The translations under genes were made by a program, and so were the position numbers. Of a stretch of DNA of 49,935 bases, positions 9,270 through 16,514 are shown in pieces. The DNA is taken from NCBI GenBank assembly GCA_020717845.1, contig DYDG01000004.1, positions 1 to 49,935 on the forward strand, read 5' to 3'. Position 1 is the stretch's first letter. Every line of letters starts with the position of its first letter. This stretch comes from Marinifilum sp. (GTDB taxonomy: Bacteria > UBA9089 > CG2-30-40-21). Under the pieces are notes generated by a model. That model made no database searches and was not told where the DNA came from. It worked only from the letters and a program-made list of their open reading frames with translations.

Positions 9270-9668
9270 TTATCGTAACGGATTCTGTCCAATCTCTTTT
9301 ATTCTGGCAACCATCTCATCCACAGCCTCAAGCATTGTATTTGAAACATCATCTCCTGGCACTTGTTTCATTAACAACCGATTCTGTCCAAGACCTATCT
9401 CATCCAAATATTTTTTTGCCATTTCAAACCTATTTCTGGCACGCTTATTCCCGATAAGCGACTGACACTTCCCATTCAAGCATATAGCTACAATCACCCC
9501 ATCAGCTCCTGTTTCAAACGCCTCAAGGATATGAAGCACCTCAAGCCTGCCAGAGCATGACAGCTTAATCAGATGAATATCGACAACCTCATGTTGTTCA
9601 AGAGAATCAACATCCTTAACTGACATACAATTATGACAACAAAACATTGCAATCTTTATTTTTTCCAT
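9270..9668 (-). CDS. FlpD/MvhD-family iron-sulfur electron carrier
   Basis: A 132-residue protein of the family known from the delta subunit of F420-non-reducing hydrogenase, which passes electrons between hydrogenases or formate dehydrogenases and heterodisulfide reductase. Family marks seen are FCCHNC at residues 9-14, LSCSGR around Cys38, ILEAFETGADGV, and CLNGKC at 63-68. The start is ATG at 9666-9668 with AAGGA six bases upstream; a longer frame to 9806 runs through the promoter and leader and is rejected. It is the first gene of the glutamate synthase operon, which suggests it feeds reductant to the Fe-S subunits downstream. No hydrogenase or Hdr genes are in the window. Confidence 0.82.
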   Translation of the reverse strand: MEKIKIAMFCCHNCMSVKDVDSLEQHEVVDIHLIKLSCSGRLEVLHILEAFETGADGVIVAICLNGKCQSLIGNKRARNRFEMAKKYLDEIGLGQNRLLMKQVPGDDVSNTMLEAVDEMVARIKEIGQNPLR

Positions 9669-9682
9669 GTTAAATCCTTTTT

Positions 9683-9709
9683 GTAGGGAAAGGCGTGACC
9701 GTTTCCTAC
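9683..9709. repeat. GTAG-flanked palindromic element in the flpD leader
   Basis: An imperfect palindrome beginning GTAGGGAAAGG and ending CCGTTTCCTAC. A relative lies at 38780-38802. It sits between the leader hairpin and the flpD start. Confidence 0.6.
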
Positions 9710-9732
9710 ATGTTAAACCGGGTATACAGACA

Positions 9733-9763
9733 CAAAAAGAGTGTCTTATCGAAGATAAGACAC
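9733..9763 (-). terminator. Terminator-like hairpin in the flpD operon leader (possible attenuator)
   Basis: A perfect 10-bp stem (gtgtcttatc / gataagacac, 9741-9763) with a 3-base loop. On the minus strand it is followed by TCTTTTTGTG. It lies downstream of the promoter at 9797-9825 and upstream of flpD, so it would act on the operon's own leader, possibly as an attenuator. The regulator is not visible. Confidence 0.5.
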
Positions 9764-9796
9764 CCTTATCTCTTACTAATACCACAATGTTAAAAT

Positions 9797-9825
9797 ATAA
9801 TACCATAGTGGCTGTATTTTGTCAA
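9797..9825 (-). promoter_or_regulatory. Sigma70-type promoter for the flpD-glutamate synthase operon
   Basis: On the minus strand TTGACA (9820-9825) is followed after 17 bases by TATTAT (9797-9802), one mismatch from full consensus. The expected transcript starts near 9790 and has a leader of about 120 nt containing two hairpins. Confidence 0.75.
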
Positions 9826-9911
9826 GCACTTTTTGGGCTCTGCATGGAAGACGTCCCTCAAGGATGAGGATGGCAGGGTAGTGTCGCGTCAACCTTAATC
9901 TGTCGCATGTA

Positions 9912-9939
9912 GTAGAGACGCGATTAATCGCGTCTCTAC
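9912..9939. repeat. Perfect 28-bp palindrome of the GTAG family
   Basis: A fully self-complementary sequence beginning GTAGAGACGCGATT. Relatives with the gagacgc core lie at 40597-40622, 43287-43305 and 49359-49382. Confidence 0.85.
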
Positions 9940-9950
9940 ATTGGAAAAAG

Positions 9951-9973
9951 GCAGGGACAAGCCCTGCAGCTAC
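9951..9973. repeat. GTAG-family hairpin (GCAGGG stem)
   Basis: A hairpin gcagggacaagccctgc followed by agctac, which is GTAGCT on the minus strand. A relative is at 45659-45680. Together with neighbouring elements it fills most of the 9669-10283 gap, where I see no gene. Confidence 0.65.
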
Positions 9974-10143
9974 ATTAATAAACCATTCGACACTTGAGAC
10001 TTGACACAACAGTAGTCGAAATTCATTGCACCTATAACCCTGAAACCAGGAGTGGCTGGTCGTAATGTCATGGGAACACTGCATTGGGTCTCAGCAAATC
10101 ATGCCATTTTCATGGGCAAAGGGTGGAAAGGCGAAGTAATTTA

Positions 10144-10258
10144 TTCACCACAGAGGCACAGAGACACGGAGAAATATTACGAGAATGGACATTGAAATTT
10201 ATAATAAATCCTATTTTAATCCCGGTTCTAAAAGCATTCTTCGTGCCTCTGTGGTGAA
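10144..10258. repeat. Small element with perfect 16-bp inverted ends
   Basis: The sequence ttcaccacagaggcac at 10144-10159 is exactly complementary to gtgcctctgtggtgaa at 10243-10258. The 115-bp block has no coding capacity. It resembles a miniature inverted-repeat element; no target-site duplication was identified. Confidence 0.65.
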
Positions 10259-10283
10259 AATATGTTTCTATATTGTCTTATTC

Positions 10284-11480
10284 TCATTTTTTAATAATAG
10301 ACCGCAGCATCAAGGGAGTAAGTAGCACAGAAACTATTACCACCAGTATTATGGCTGAAAAGACATCTTTGGTTAGCACCCCCAGACTCAGACCCACTGA
10401 GGCAATGACTAAGGTCAACTCGTTTCTTGGGACAAGGGCAATGCCAATAACTAATGAATCCCTGAGATTGAACCTGCCTATCTTCCCGCCTATAAACCCG
10501 CCTATTATCTGGCTTACAATAGTCAAAAGGACAAGTATTCCCCCAAATAGCCCGACACTACCTATTGCCCTAAAATCAAACAAAAGTCCGATATTGAAGA
10601 AAAAGAATGGGACAAAGAATCCATTGGAAATGCCGCTTATTCTGTAACTCATTGTTTCTGTCTTAAATCTTGGGATTATGGAGATAGAGATGCCGAATAA
10701 AAAGGCACCAATAATAGCACTCAATCCCATCTTTTCTGTGAGATAGGCAAACATAAAGAGTATACCAGTGATGATAGAAAAGCTTGCCTCTTCCACAATC
10801 ATTCTGTCTATTAATCGAGAAAGCCATAAAAAAACATACTTGCTGGCTAAAAATATCAATAAACCAAAACCGCCTGTCTCAAAGAAAATAATACTAATGG
10901 TGCGGAATGAGATACTGCCTGTTTGAACAATCCCCATGACCATGGAGAGGATAACCAGTCCAATAAAGCCGCCTGCAACCGCTGAAATAAGGATAGTGCT
11001 CCCAGCCGCAGTAGCCAGATACCTCATATCAATCAAGGAACGAAGGCTAACCCCAATACTGGTAGCAGACATGGCCAGACCAACCAACAACGGCCCATTG
11101 ATTGAAGAAGACTGCGGGAAGATTGTTGATGAAAAAATGATTGCTGCCAGAAAACCGCCAAAGAATGGAAAGATTGTCCCCAGAATAGCTGCTGGCAGGG
11201 ATCTAATAATAGAGCCTGAAAACCTTTCCAGTTCAATTTTTTCAAACCCTATGGAAAACAACAAAAAGATGATGCCTATCTCTCCAAGGAGTTTAATCGC
11301 TGCAGCAGAATGAGTAAGGTTGCCGTCTCCGGTAGAAATGATAATAAGTCCAAGCCCAGGACCAAGAATAACCCCTAAGATAATTTCACCAAAGATGGAC
11401 GGAAGGCTTATCCTTTCAAATACCTCTCCAATAAGCTTGATGAGGATTAATATTATGCCTATGGTAAAAATGACATCCAT
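10284..11480 (-). CDS. CPA2-family cation:proton antiporter (Kef/NapA-like membrane domain)
   Basis: This 398-residue protein is almost wholly hydrophobic with about twelve membrane segments. It opens with the typical CPA2 sequence (ERISLPSIFGEIILGVILGP) and has the later PRNELTLVIASVGL signature of the sodium/proton exchanger domain. Such proteins exchange Na+ or K+ for protons across the inner membrane. There is no C-terminal TrkA-N nucleotide-binding domain, so it is the short form. The start is ATG at 11478-11480, with GGAGG seven bases upstream; an ATG six bases earlier is too close to that site. A CBS-domain protein lies about 145 bases upstream on the same strand and could be a separate regulator. 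Confidence 0.85.
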   Translation of the reverse strand: MDVIFTIGIILILIKLIGEVFERISLPSIFGEIILGVILGPGLGLIIISTGDGNLTHSAAAIKLLGEIGIIFLLFSIGFEKIELERFSGSIIRSLPAAILGTIFPFFGGFLAAIIFSSTIFPQSSSINGPLLVGLAMSATSIGVSLRSLIDMRYLATAAGSTILISAVAGGFIGLVILSMVMGIVQTGSISFRTISIIFFETGGFGLLIFLASKYVFLWLSRLIDRMIVEEASFSIITGILFMFAYLTEKMGLSAIIGAFLFGISISIIPRFKTETMSYRISGISNGFFVPFFFFNIGLLFDFRAIGSVGLFGGILVLLTIVSQIIGGFIGGKIGRFNLRDSLVIGIALVPRNELTLVIASVGLSLGVLTKDVFSAIILVVIVSVLLTPLMLRSIIKK

Positions 11481-11505
11481 GTTCATACCTCCAACGGTAT
11501 CTATG

Positions 11506-11529
11506 GTAGCACAGACATTCCTGTCTGTG
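11506..11529. repeat. GTAG-family hairpin, cacagacattc type, copy 1
   Basis: A 24-bp element opening GTAGCACAGACATTC. It is perfectly inverted relative to the copy at 11567-11590. Confidence 0.85.
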
Positions 11530-11566
11530 TCTGTATCTGCGATACTTACTTACTCACTCACTTACT

Positions 11567-11590
11567 CACAGACAGGAATGTCTGTGCTAC
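11567..11590. repeat. GTAG-family hairpin, cacagacattc type, copy 2
   Basis: Exact reverse complement of 11506-11529. Between the two copies is a low-complexity actcactcacttactc run. Confidence 0.85.
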
Positions 11591-11598
11591 TTACTTTT

Positions 11599-11622
11599 CA
11601 CAGACAAGAATGTCTGTGCTAC
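11599..11622. repeat. GTAG-family hairpin, cacagacattc type, copy 3
   Basis: Same orientation as copy 2 with one change (cacagacaagaatgtctgtg). It begins just after the stop codon of the CBS gene. A further near copy is at 30179-30202, next to the rpsM stop. Confidence 0.85.
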
Positions 11623-11625
11623 TAT

Positions 11626-12099
11626 TTACAACCCCATCATACTCAAGATACGGCCAACTACATCTATCTTGCCCACCATCCCCACAACCCGTTTATTTTC
11701 AACCACAGGGATACTCTGAATTTTATGCTCAAACATAAGATACGCTGCCTCATCTACTGTATCACCAGGGGAAAGGGTTATGGGATGAAGGCTCATGATT
11801 GAGCGAATGCTTGGAATGCCCAGAAAGCATTTCTCAACCAGCAGCCTATTTCTGGTTGAGCCATGAAATAGGATGAGCTTTAACAGATCTGTCTGCGAGA
11901 TGATGCCAACAAGTTCGTTGTTTTCATCTATCACCGGAAACGAAAGGTAGTCATACATCTCAATATCTGCCGCAAACTCAAGAAATTGTCCGTCCTCTTT
12001 AACCGTAACCACATCATGGCTCATAATATCCCGGACCTTTTTTTTGCCGAAATCCTTGCATTTTTCCATTATTGTGTAAAAATCTATTCGTTTGACCAT
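11626..12099 (-). CDS. CBS-domain pair protein
   Basis: A 157-residue soluble protein made of two CBS domains, about residues 18-80 (VRDIMSHDVVTVKEDG, ELVGIISQTDLL) and 95-152 (IRSIMSLHPITLSPGD, VVGMVGKIDVV). CBS pairs bind adenine nucleotides and usually regulate a partner enzyme or transporter. No catalytic domain is attached. The start ATG has AAAGGAGG seven bases upstream. It precedes the antiporter gene on the same strand, so the antiporter is a possible partner; this is inference from position only. Confidence 0.88.
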   Translation of the reverse strand: MVKRIDFYTIMEKCKDFGKKKVRDIMSHDVVTVKEDGQFLEFAADIEMYDYLSFPVIDENNELVGIISQTDLLKLILFHGSTRNRLLVEKCFLGIPSIRSIMSLHPITLSPGDTVDEAAYLMFEHKIQSIPVVENKRVVGMVGKIDVVGRILSMMGL

Positions 12100-12162
12100 A
12101 AACGCCTCCTTTGTGAGGGTTAGCCGTTAGATAGTGACTAATTGCTAACCGATAGCTTTCAG

Positions 12163-12179
12163 GATGGGTGAAACCCATC
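12163..12179. repeat. Short hairpin GATGGGT-GAA-ACCCATC, copy 2
   Basis: Identical to 6289-6305. It touches the uracil-DNA glycosylase stop codon (12179-12181), so the repeat begins at the end of the coding region. Confidence 0.8.
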
Positions 12180-13042
12180 TATTCCGACAGCTCCTTTTGC
12201 AGCAACTGCAAATCTATCCATACATCCTTTTTTAATGCAGGGTGATAAAGCAGGGCTGCGGGATGATATGTAGGCAGGAGCTTAATCCCCTGATAATCGA
12301 AGAATTTACCCCGCAGGATGCTTATCCCTTTATCTGCTACTTTGAGCAGTGTTTTGGTAGCAAAATTTCCCAGGCACAGGATAATCTCTGGCTTAATAAC
12401 CCTAATTTGGGCAGTAAGATATGCATTACATGCCACAATCTCATCATGATTGGGGTCCCTGTTGTTTTCCGGACGGCATTTGACAACATTGGTGATATAA
12501 ACATCTTTCCTTTCGATCTGGATAGCAGCCAGCATCTTAGTCAATAGCTGTCCCGCATCCCCAACAAACGGCTGACCATTTATATCTTCCTGTGCCCCTG
12601 GTGCCTCTCCAATGATCATCAGCCTTGCCTCAGGATTACCTGTGCCAAAGACAATGTTCTTCCGATGTTTTGCCAGAAGGCATCTTTTGCAATCTTGAAT
12701 AGATTCTTCGATATCCTCAATTGTTTCAACATGCAATCTATCCAGTGGTTCTGCCACTTTTGCAAGGGTGACAGCTGAGAGAGGCTGTCTCCCTCTGCCA
12801 GAGGGTGTGGGAGTGATTCCTTCTCTGACATGGGCTGCCATAGAGAGAGCCTCTCTGGCAGAGGAAAGCCCTGGCAGCAGACCTTCTGCTCTGGCAGAGG
12901 GAGTGGCAGTAGGACTCCCACCTCTGGCAGTGGGACTCCCACTGGCAAGGACAGGTGACGGTATCCTCACCCCTGTCTCTTGCTCAATATATCTTCTGCT
13001 GAGCTTAAGCAATTGCACGTATTCCTGATGCAGATTAAACAT
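12179..13042 (-). CDS. Uracil-DNA glycosylase, family 4 (Fe-S type)
   Basis: This 287-residue DNA repair enzyme removes uracil from DNA. Four cysteines fit the family 4Fe-4S cluster: Cys118, Cys121, Cys189 (in NVVKCRP) and Cys205. Catalytic motifs are GEAPG at 145-149 with AQED following, and HPAAL at 260-264. The first 30 residues resemble the usual N-terminal helix. Residues about 32-92 are unusual: a Pro/Ser/Ala/Gly/Arg-rich stretch (GSPTARGGSPTATPSARAEG, then GLLPGLSSAREAL) encoded by GGCAG/CTCTGGCAGAG repeats, including the 18-mer also found in the YfhO-like gene. The insert separates the N-terminal helix from the Fe-S core and keeps the frame. The stop codon abuts a hairpin repeat. The enzyme core looks intact. 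Confidence 0.9.
   Translation of the reverse strand: MFNLHQEYVQLLKLSRRYIEQETGVRIPSPVLASGSPTARGGSPTATPSARAEGLLPGLSSAREALSMAAHVREGITPTPSGRGRQPLSAVTLAKVAEPLDRLHVETIEDIEESIQDCKRCLLAKHRKNIVFGTGNPEARLMIIGEAPGAQEDINGQPFVGDAGQLLTKMLAAIQIERKDVYITNVVKCRPENNRDPNHDEIVACNAYLTAQIRVIKPEIILCLGNFATKTLLKVADKGISILRGKFFDYQGIKLLPTYHPAALLYHPALKKDVWIDLQLLQKELSE
12770..12960. repeat. In-frame repeat-rich insert within the uracil-DNA glycosylase gene
   Basis: The stretch contains ctctgccagagg (12792-12803), ctctggcagagg at about 12852-12863 and again at about 12889-12900 (inverted relative to the first), and tandem forms of ctggcagtgggactccca. It also contains the exact 18-mer tggcagcagaccttctgc (12872-12889) shared with 771-788. 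The translation is low-complexity and unlike the flanking enzyme. Confidence 0.75.
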
Positions 13043-13233
13043 ATGGTTTGCTCCATTTGGATAATTCGGGACGGTTCATTTTCACCATTTTTCGTGTGAT
13101 TTCTTTCGAAATTTAATTCCTTGGGACGGTTCATAATCTCTAATCTTAATGTAGATTAGTGATGTTAAAAACCTTGAACATTGAGTATTAGGTTGCAATT
13201 CTTTTCCCTACCTAACCGTCTTCAGCCTTCAGC
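13043..13233. other. Spacer holding a dispersed repeat, no gene
   Basis: The phrase gggacggttcat occurs twice (about 13069 and 13132). From 13188 there is a repeat with a ttaggt/acctaa stem ending in cctatccacct at 13243, related to 34046-34108 and 39541-39580. The repeat runs into the end of the HD-GYP gene and supplies its last codons and stop. Confidence 0.6.
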
Positions 13234-15183
13234 CTATCCACCTATCCTCCCCAACGCCTCAACAACAACAGGATCAAAGTCATAACCACTTGTTTCCATA
13301 AGTTGTCTTAATGCATCCTCATGGCTTAAAGCATGACGATATGGCCGTTCATGGAGCAAGGCAGTATAGGTATCAGCCACAGCCAGGATACGGGCAAAGA
13401 CAGGGATTTTTTCTCCCTTTAAGCCGTCAGGGTAGCCGCTCCCATCCATCCTTTCATGATGATAAAGGATACAATCCTCGACCTCCTTGCATAGTTTGAT
13501 AGTTTTGACAATATTCATGCCAGTAGGGATATGTGCCTTAACATCCTCAAACTCTTCTGGGGTCAGTCTTCGGTTTGCATTCAATATCTCCTCACTTACC
13601 CCCATATTACCAATATCGTGCAGAAAGCTGGCAATCTTGATAGATTCTATCAGCTCTTTATTCATTCCCATTTGTTGGGCAATCCTGACGCTATAATCAG
13701 CAACAAGCAGGGAATGTCCCTCAGCATACATATTCTGAGATTCTATGGCCACACACAGGGCATCAATGGTGCTAATCATCAGGTTTATCCTGTTATCCAA
13801 CAGCCTGATATTTTCAAAGGCAAGGATAGCCCCTGCAGACAGGGTTTCTAAAAGGAATATTTCCTCTTCACTATATTCAAGAGTAGAAAGTTTTTCTCCC
13901 AGGCTTAAGATGCCAATAAGCTTGTTATGAGAGAAAAGGGGGATAACCAGGACAGCCTCTATTTCCTCTAATCCCTTTAGCAGCGAATCCCTTACCCATC
14001 TAAGGTCATAGCTTTCGTTTGCCTCTCTACGAAGCAAAGACCTTTTCCCCTGAAGCAGCCACTGGATAAGAGCTGCATCTTGATTTAATTTTATCCTTTG
14101 TGAATCCAACCCCCTGGACATAGACAGGGAATAATTCCCTGCATCATCAACAATCATTACCCCTACCTTTTCTACCTCTACCACATGCAGGACAGCATTA
14201 AACATGGACATCAAGATAAACTCCCGGTCAAAGGAAGAGCTAACCGTTAAGCTAAACTCATGGATAATATCTTCTATCTCTCGTCGTTGAGCAAAGAAAG
14301 CCCTATCTATCCAGAATTGAACCTTATCCTTTATCGGTAAAAAGGTAAAGGCAATAATTCCAGAGGTCAGACCAATAGAAAAAAAGGTTTGATAACCAAA
14401 TAGGAATGAGGAAAGGCTGCTAAAGATAAAGACATTACCAATCCAGAGAGCTGTGGCCAGAAAGGTTAAGACAGAGTAAACCAGTGCCCGGCGAATAATA
14501 ATAGTAATATCCATCAAACGATAGCGGATAATGGCATAGGCAGTCATGGCATTAAAGAATAAAAGCCCAAGGTGAAAAAGCGGGTAGATATTAAAACCTG
14601 AAACACACAGGATATTGGTCAGGGTGCTGAGAACAGCAACAAATACACCCAAAAAAAGATAGCCGAGACGGTTTCTTTCAATGCCAGAGTCACTGATTTT
14701 ATACCTCTGGTAAAGAAGATAACAACTGTAGAAGGCTATCGCACAAAGGAACAGGTTGAAGTATGGACCTGCTGGTCCAGGCACAGATCGATAACGTCCC
14801 AGACTATAGAGGACATCCCCACCAAGCTTTCCTGCCAGATGAAGCAAAAAGAAGATAAAACTGCATCCATAACCAATCTTAACCAGATAGTGATTGATCT
14901 TGTTTTTGTCCTTTTTGTCCTCTGTAATGCTGAGGATAAAGGCAAGGAGTGCAGGTCCACCAAAGACCAATCCCAAATACAGGACAGGTGAAGAGGCCAG
15001 GGCAGCCTCCTTAGTCTTAACTAAGGCTAAGGCTAACATGCCAAATCCCCAGACACTAAGCGAGGCAGAAAGAAAGGCAAAATTCCTGTTCACATCTCGT
15101 TGAACATTTCTGGTGTAAACAAAAAGCCCCAGGAAAAGCATGAAAAAACTGGTAATAATTAGGGTAATTTGGTAGAAATTCAT
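13234..15183 (-). CDS. 7TM-GAF-HD-GYP protein (probable c-di-GMP phosphodiesterase) 1
   Basis: A 649-residue membrane signalling protein. Residues 1-285 hold about eight membrane helices like the 7TM N-termini of histidine kinases. A GAF-type sensor is at about 305-460, and an HD-GYP domain at about 470-645 with HD at 522-523 (LHDIGNMGVS) and HHERMDGSGYP at 575-585. HD-GYP domains hydrolyse c-di-GMP; the usual K of HDIGKIG is N here, but the metal ligands and GYP are intact. Its ATG overlaps the TGA of the methyltransferase gene (ATGA), so translation is probably coupled. The C-terminal IGG and stop are encoded by a dispersed repeat. A same-length paralogue starts the cluster at 21978. Confidence 0.88.
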   Translation of the reverse strand: MNFYQITLIITSFFMLFLGLFVYTRNVQRDVNRNFAFLSASLSVWGFGMLALALVKTKEAALASSPVLYLGLVFGGPALLAFILSITEDKKDKNKINHYLVKIGYGCSFIFFLLHLAGKLGGDVLYSLGRYRSVPGPAGPYFNLFLCAIAFYSCYLLYQRYKISDSGIERNRLGYLFLGVFVAVLSTLTNILCVSGFNIYPLFHLGLLFFNAMTAYAIIRYRLMDITIIIRRALVYSVLTFLATALWIGNVFIFSSLSSFLFGYQTFFSIGLTSGIIAFTFLPIKDKVQFWIDRAFFAQRREIEDIIHEFSLTVSSSFDREFILMSMFNAVLHVVEVEKVGVMIVDDAGNYSLSMSRGLDSQRIKLNQDAALIQWLLQGKRSLLRREANESYDLRWVRDSLLKGLEEIEAVLVIPLFSHNKLIGILSLGEKLSTLEYSEEEIFLLETLSAGAILAFENIRLLDNRINLMISTIDALCVAIESQNMYAEGHSLLVADYSVRIAQQMGMNKELIESIKIASFLHDIGNMGVSEEILNANRRLTPEEFEDVKAHIPTGMNIVKTIKLCKEVEDCILYHHERMDGSGYPDGLKGEKIPVFARILAVADTYTALLHERPYRHALSHEDALRQLMETSGYDFDPVVVEALGRIGG

Positions 15184-15767
15184 TTCTTATATCTCCATGG
15201 GATAAGCCTGTCAACCTTTTTTTGATAATCTATATATTCATAACCAAACCTTTCAATCAGTGCCTTTTCCTCTAATCTGATACGGTAGAGCATAAAAGGC
15301 AGGAATAGTCCAATCGCTATCAGTGCAGAAAAATAGGCATTGGCTACAAGAGCAAAGCCAATCACTTCAACAATTACACACAAGGCAAGGGGATGGCGAA
15401 CATATCGATATGGACCATCCTTGATCAGTCTGTGGTCATCATTAATCTTGATATCATGGCTGACATGCTCCTTCAAATGACTCAGACTCCAGGCACGAAG
15501 AGGAATCACCCCAACATACATCATCAAACCAATCAGACTGATAATTAGATTGACCTCATGCCTGTCCTGCAAGACATAGCGGCAATAGAAGTATTCAAAT
15601 ATAGAGCCAAGGGTTATTAGCAGATAAAGCATAAGCATTATCGCATAACTAAAATGTCCATAAATCTTTGCCGGTTTTCCCTCGACAGAATATGACCTGG
15701 TTATCCGTCTCAGTCGATAGGTAGTTGAAAGAACGATAAAGATAATATAAAGGATGGTAAATGTCAT
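15180..15767 (-). CDS. Isoprenylcysteine carboxyl methyltransferase-like membrane protein (ICMT/PEMT fold)
   Basis: A 195-residue protein with about five membrane helices and the C-terminal signature of the ICMT/NnrU-like group (GPYRYVRHPLALCVIVEVIG, then EEKALIERFGYEYIDYQK). The RHP and the distal acidic residues form the SAM and substrate site in this family. Bacterial members methylate unknown small or lipid substrates. The start is ATG at 15765-15767 with GGAG about nine bases upstream; earlier codons lie in the preceding gene. Both ends overlap neighbours as ATGA, tying it tightly to the SRPBCC gene and the HD-GYP gene. An acyl or ring product of the cluster is a plausible substrate, by inference. 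Confidence 0.82.
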   Translation of the reverse strand: MTFTILYIIFIVLSTTYRLRRITRSYSVEGKPAKIYGHFSYAIMLMLYLLITLGSIFEYFYCRYVLQDRHEVNLIISLIGLMMYVGVIPLRAWSLSHLKEHVSHDIKINDDHRLIKDGPYRYVRHPLALCVIVEVIGFALVANAYFSALIAIGLFLPFMLYRIRLEEKALIERFGYEYIDYQKKVDRLIPWRYKK

Positions 15768-16204
15768 CTTGTTTTCTCCATATTTTGTTTCAGAGTTATT
15801 AAGCAATTCTTAGCCAATGAACTGATAACCATGGCATAGACAAACATTTCCAGCCATTTCCCAACCACTGGTATCCTTAGATCAAGCTGATGGTTAATAG
15901 TAACCCGCGTATCCTCATCAACACCATCAAATACCCATGTTGTCCTTAACCCTGGCAATGGCCCCTTGATTTGCTTATGATCAATGGATTCATTTTGTCT
16001 GATCACTGTTTCTGAGGTATAGCTGACAGGTATCCCAAAAATTCTGATAGTCGAACGATGAGAGATGCTCTCCCCACTTGCTTTGAGTATCTCCACCTTT
16101 TTATAGCCTGAGACCTCCTCAAGAGAGCTGGCAATATCTTGAGCCCTGTTAAAGACTTCAGGCAATTTACGGTGAATGATAATCGATTCTTCCCTGTAAA
16201 GCAC
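15764..16204 (-). CDS. SRPBCC/START-like protein (cyclase or lipid-binding) A
   Basis: A 146-residue single-domain helix-grip protein similar in plan to the 148-residue protein encoded at 16515-16961. An N-terminal helix region (EVFNRAQDIASSLEE) is followed by beta strands and a long C-terminal helix (MFVYAMVISSLAKNCLITLK). Such domains bind hydrophobic ligands and include aromatase/cyclases of aromatic polyketides and Coq10-like proteins. I chose GTG at 16202-16204 with AGGAGG just upstream. The longer frame to 16255 begins inside a dispersed repeat. ATGA overlap with the methyltransferase gene indicates one operon. Confidence 0.72.
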   Translation of the reverse strand: MLYREESIIIHRKLPEVFNRAQDIASSLEEVSGYKKVEILKASGESISHRSTIRIFGIPVSYTSETVIRQNESIDHKQIKGPLPGLRTTWVFDGVDEDTRVTINHQLDLRIPVVGKWLEMFVYAMVISSLAKNCLITLKQNMEKTR

Positions 16205-16230
16205 AACCCCTCCTTTCCCAGCAATTCTTT

Positions 16231-16513
16231 TTGACAGGATTAACAGGATTAACAAGATATACTCAACACCGTAATGCGTCAGTGAAATGGGGAGAAATTG
16301 TTTAATTGTTTAAAGGTATATTCTGTTTCAGCGGAGTGAACTTCACACACCCCTAACCCCTCTTATTAGAGGGGAATACAGAAAATCCCCTCTTGAGAGG
16401 GGGTAGGGGGTGTGTATCTTTCCTACAGAAATTCCCCTCTCCCTAACCCTCTCCCACAAGGGGAGAGTGAACCATCCCAAAAAAAATCCTGTTAATCCTG
16501 TTAATCCTGTCAA
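16231..16513. mobile_element. Nested repeat element with 28-bp inverted ends
   Basis: Left end 16231-16258 (ttgacaggattaacaggatt...) and right end 16486-16513 are inverted copies with one mismatch in 28. Inside, cacacccctaacccctctt and its inverted partner (aagagg...gtaggggg...gtgtg) form a second inverted pair around 16345-16415, followed by a CCCCTCTCC/GGGGAGAG pair. There is no gene. It splits the two SRPBCC genes of the cluster. It looks like a miniature non-autonomous element or nested insertions. Confidence 0.65.
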
Positions 16514-16514
16514 A

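Noticed and set aside
9669-9806. N-terminal extension of FlpD
   Set aside because: The frame is open but covers the promoter's downstream region and two leader hairpins; the family domain begins at MEKIKIAMFC, with a binding site before it.
11320-11802. Plus-strand frame of 160 codons
   Set aside because: It crosses the antiporter start, three hairpin repeats and the CBS gene. It is a shadow.
16205-16255. Longer start for the SRPBCC A gene
   Set aside because: The extra residues (MLILLILSKR) are encoded by the end of a dispersed repeat, and AGGAGG lies after them, just before the chosen GTG.
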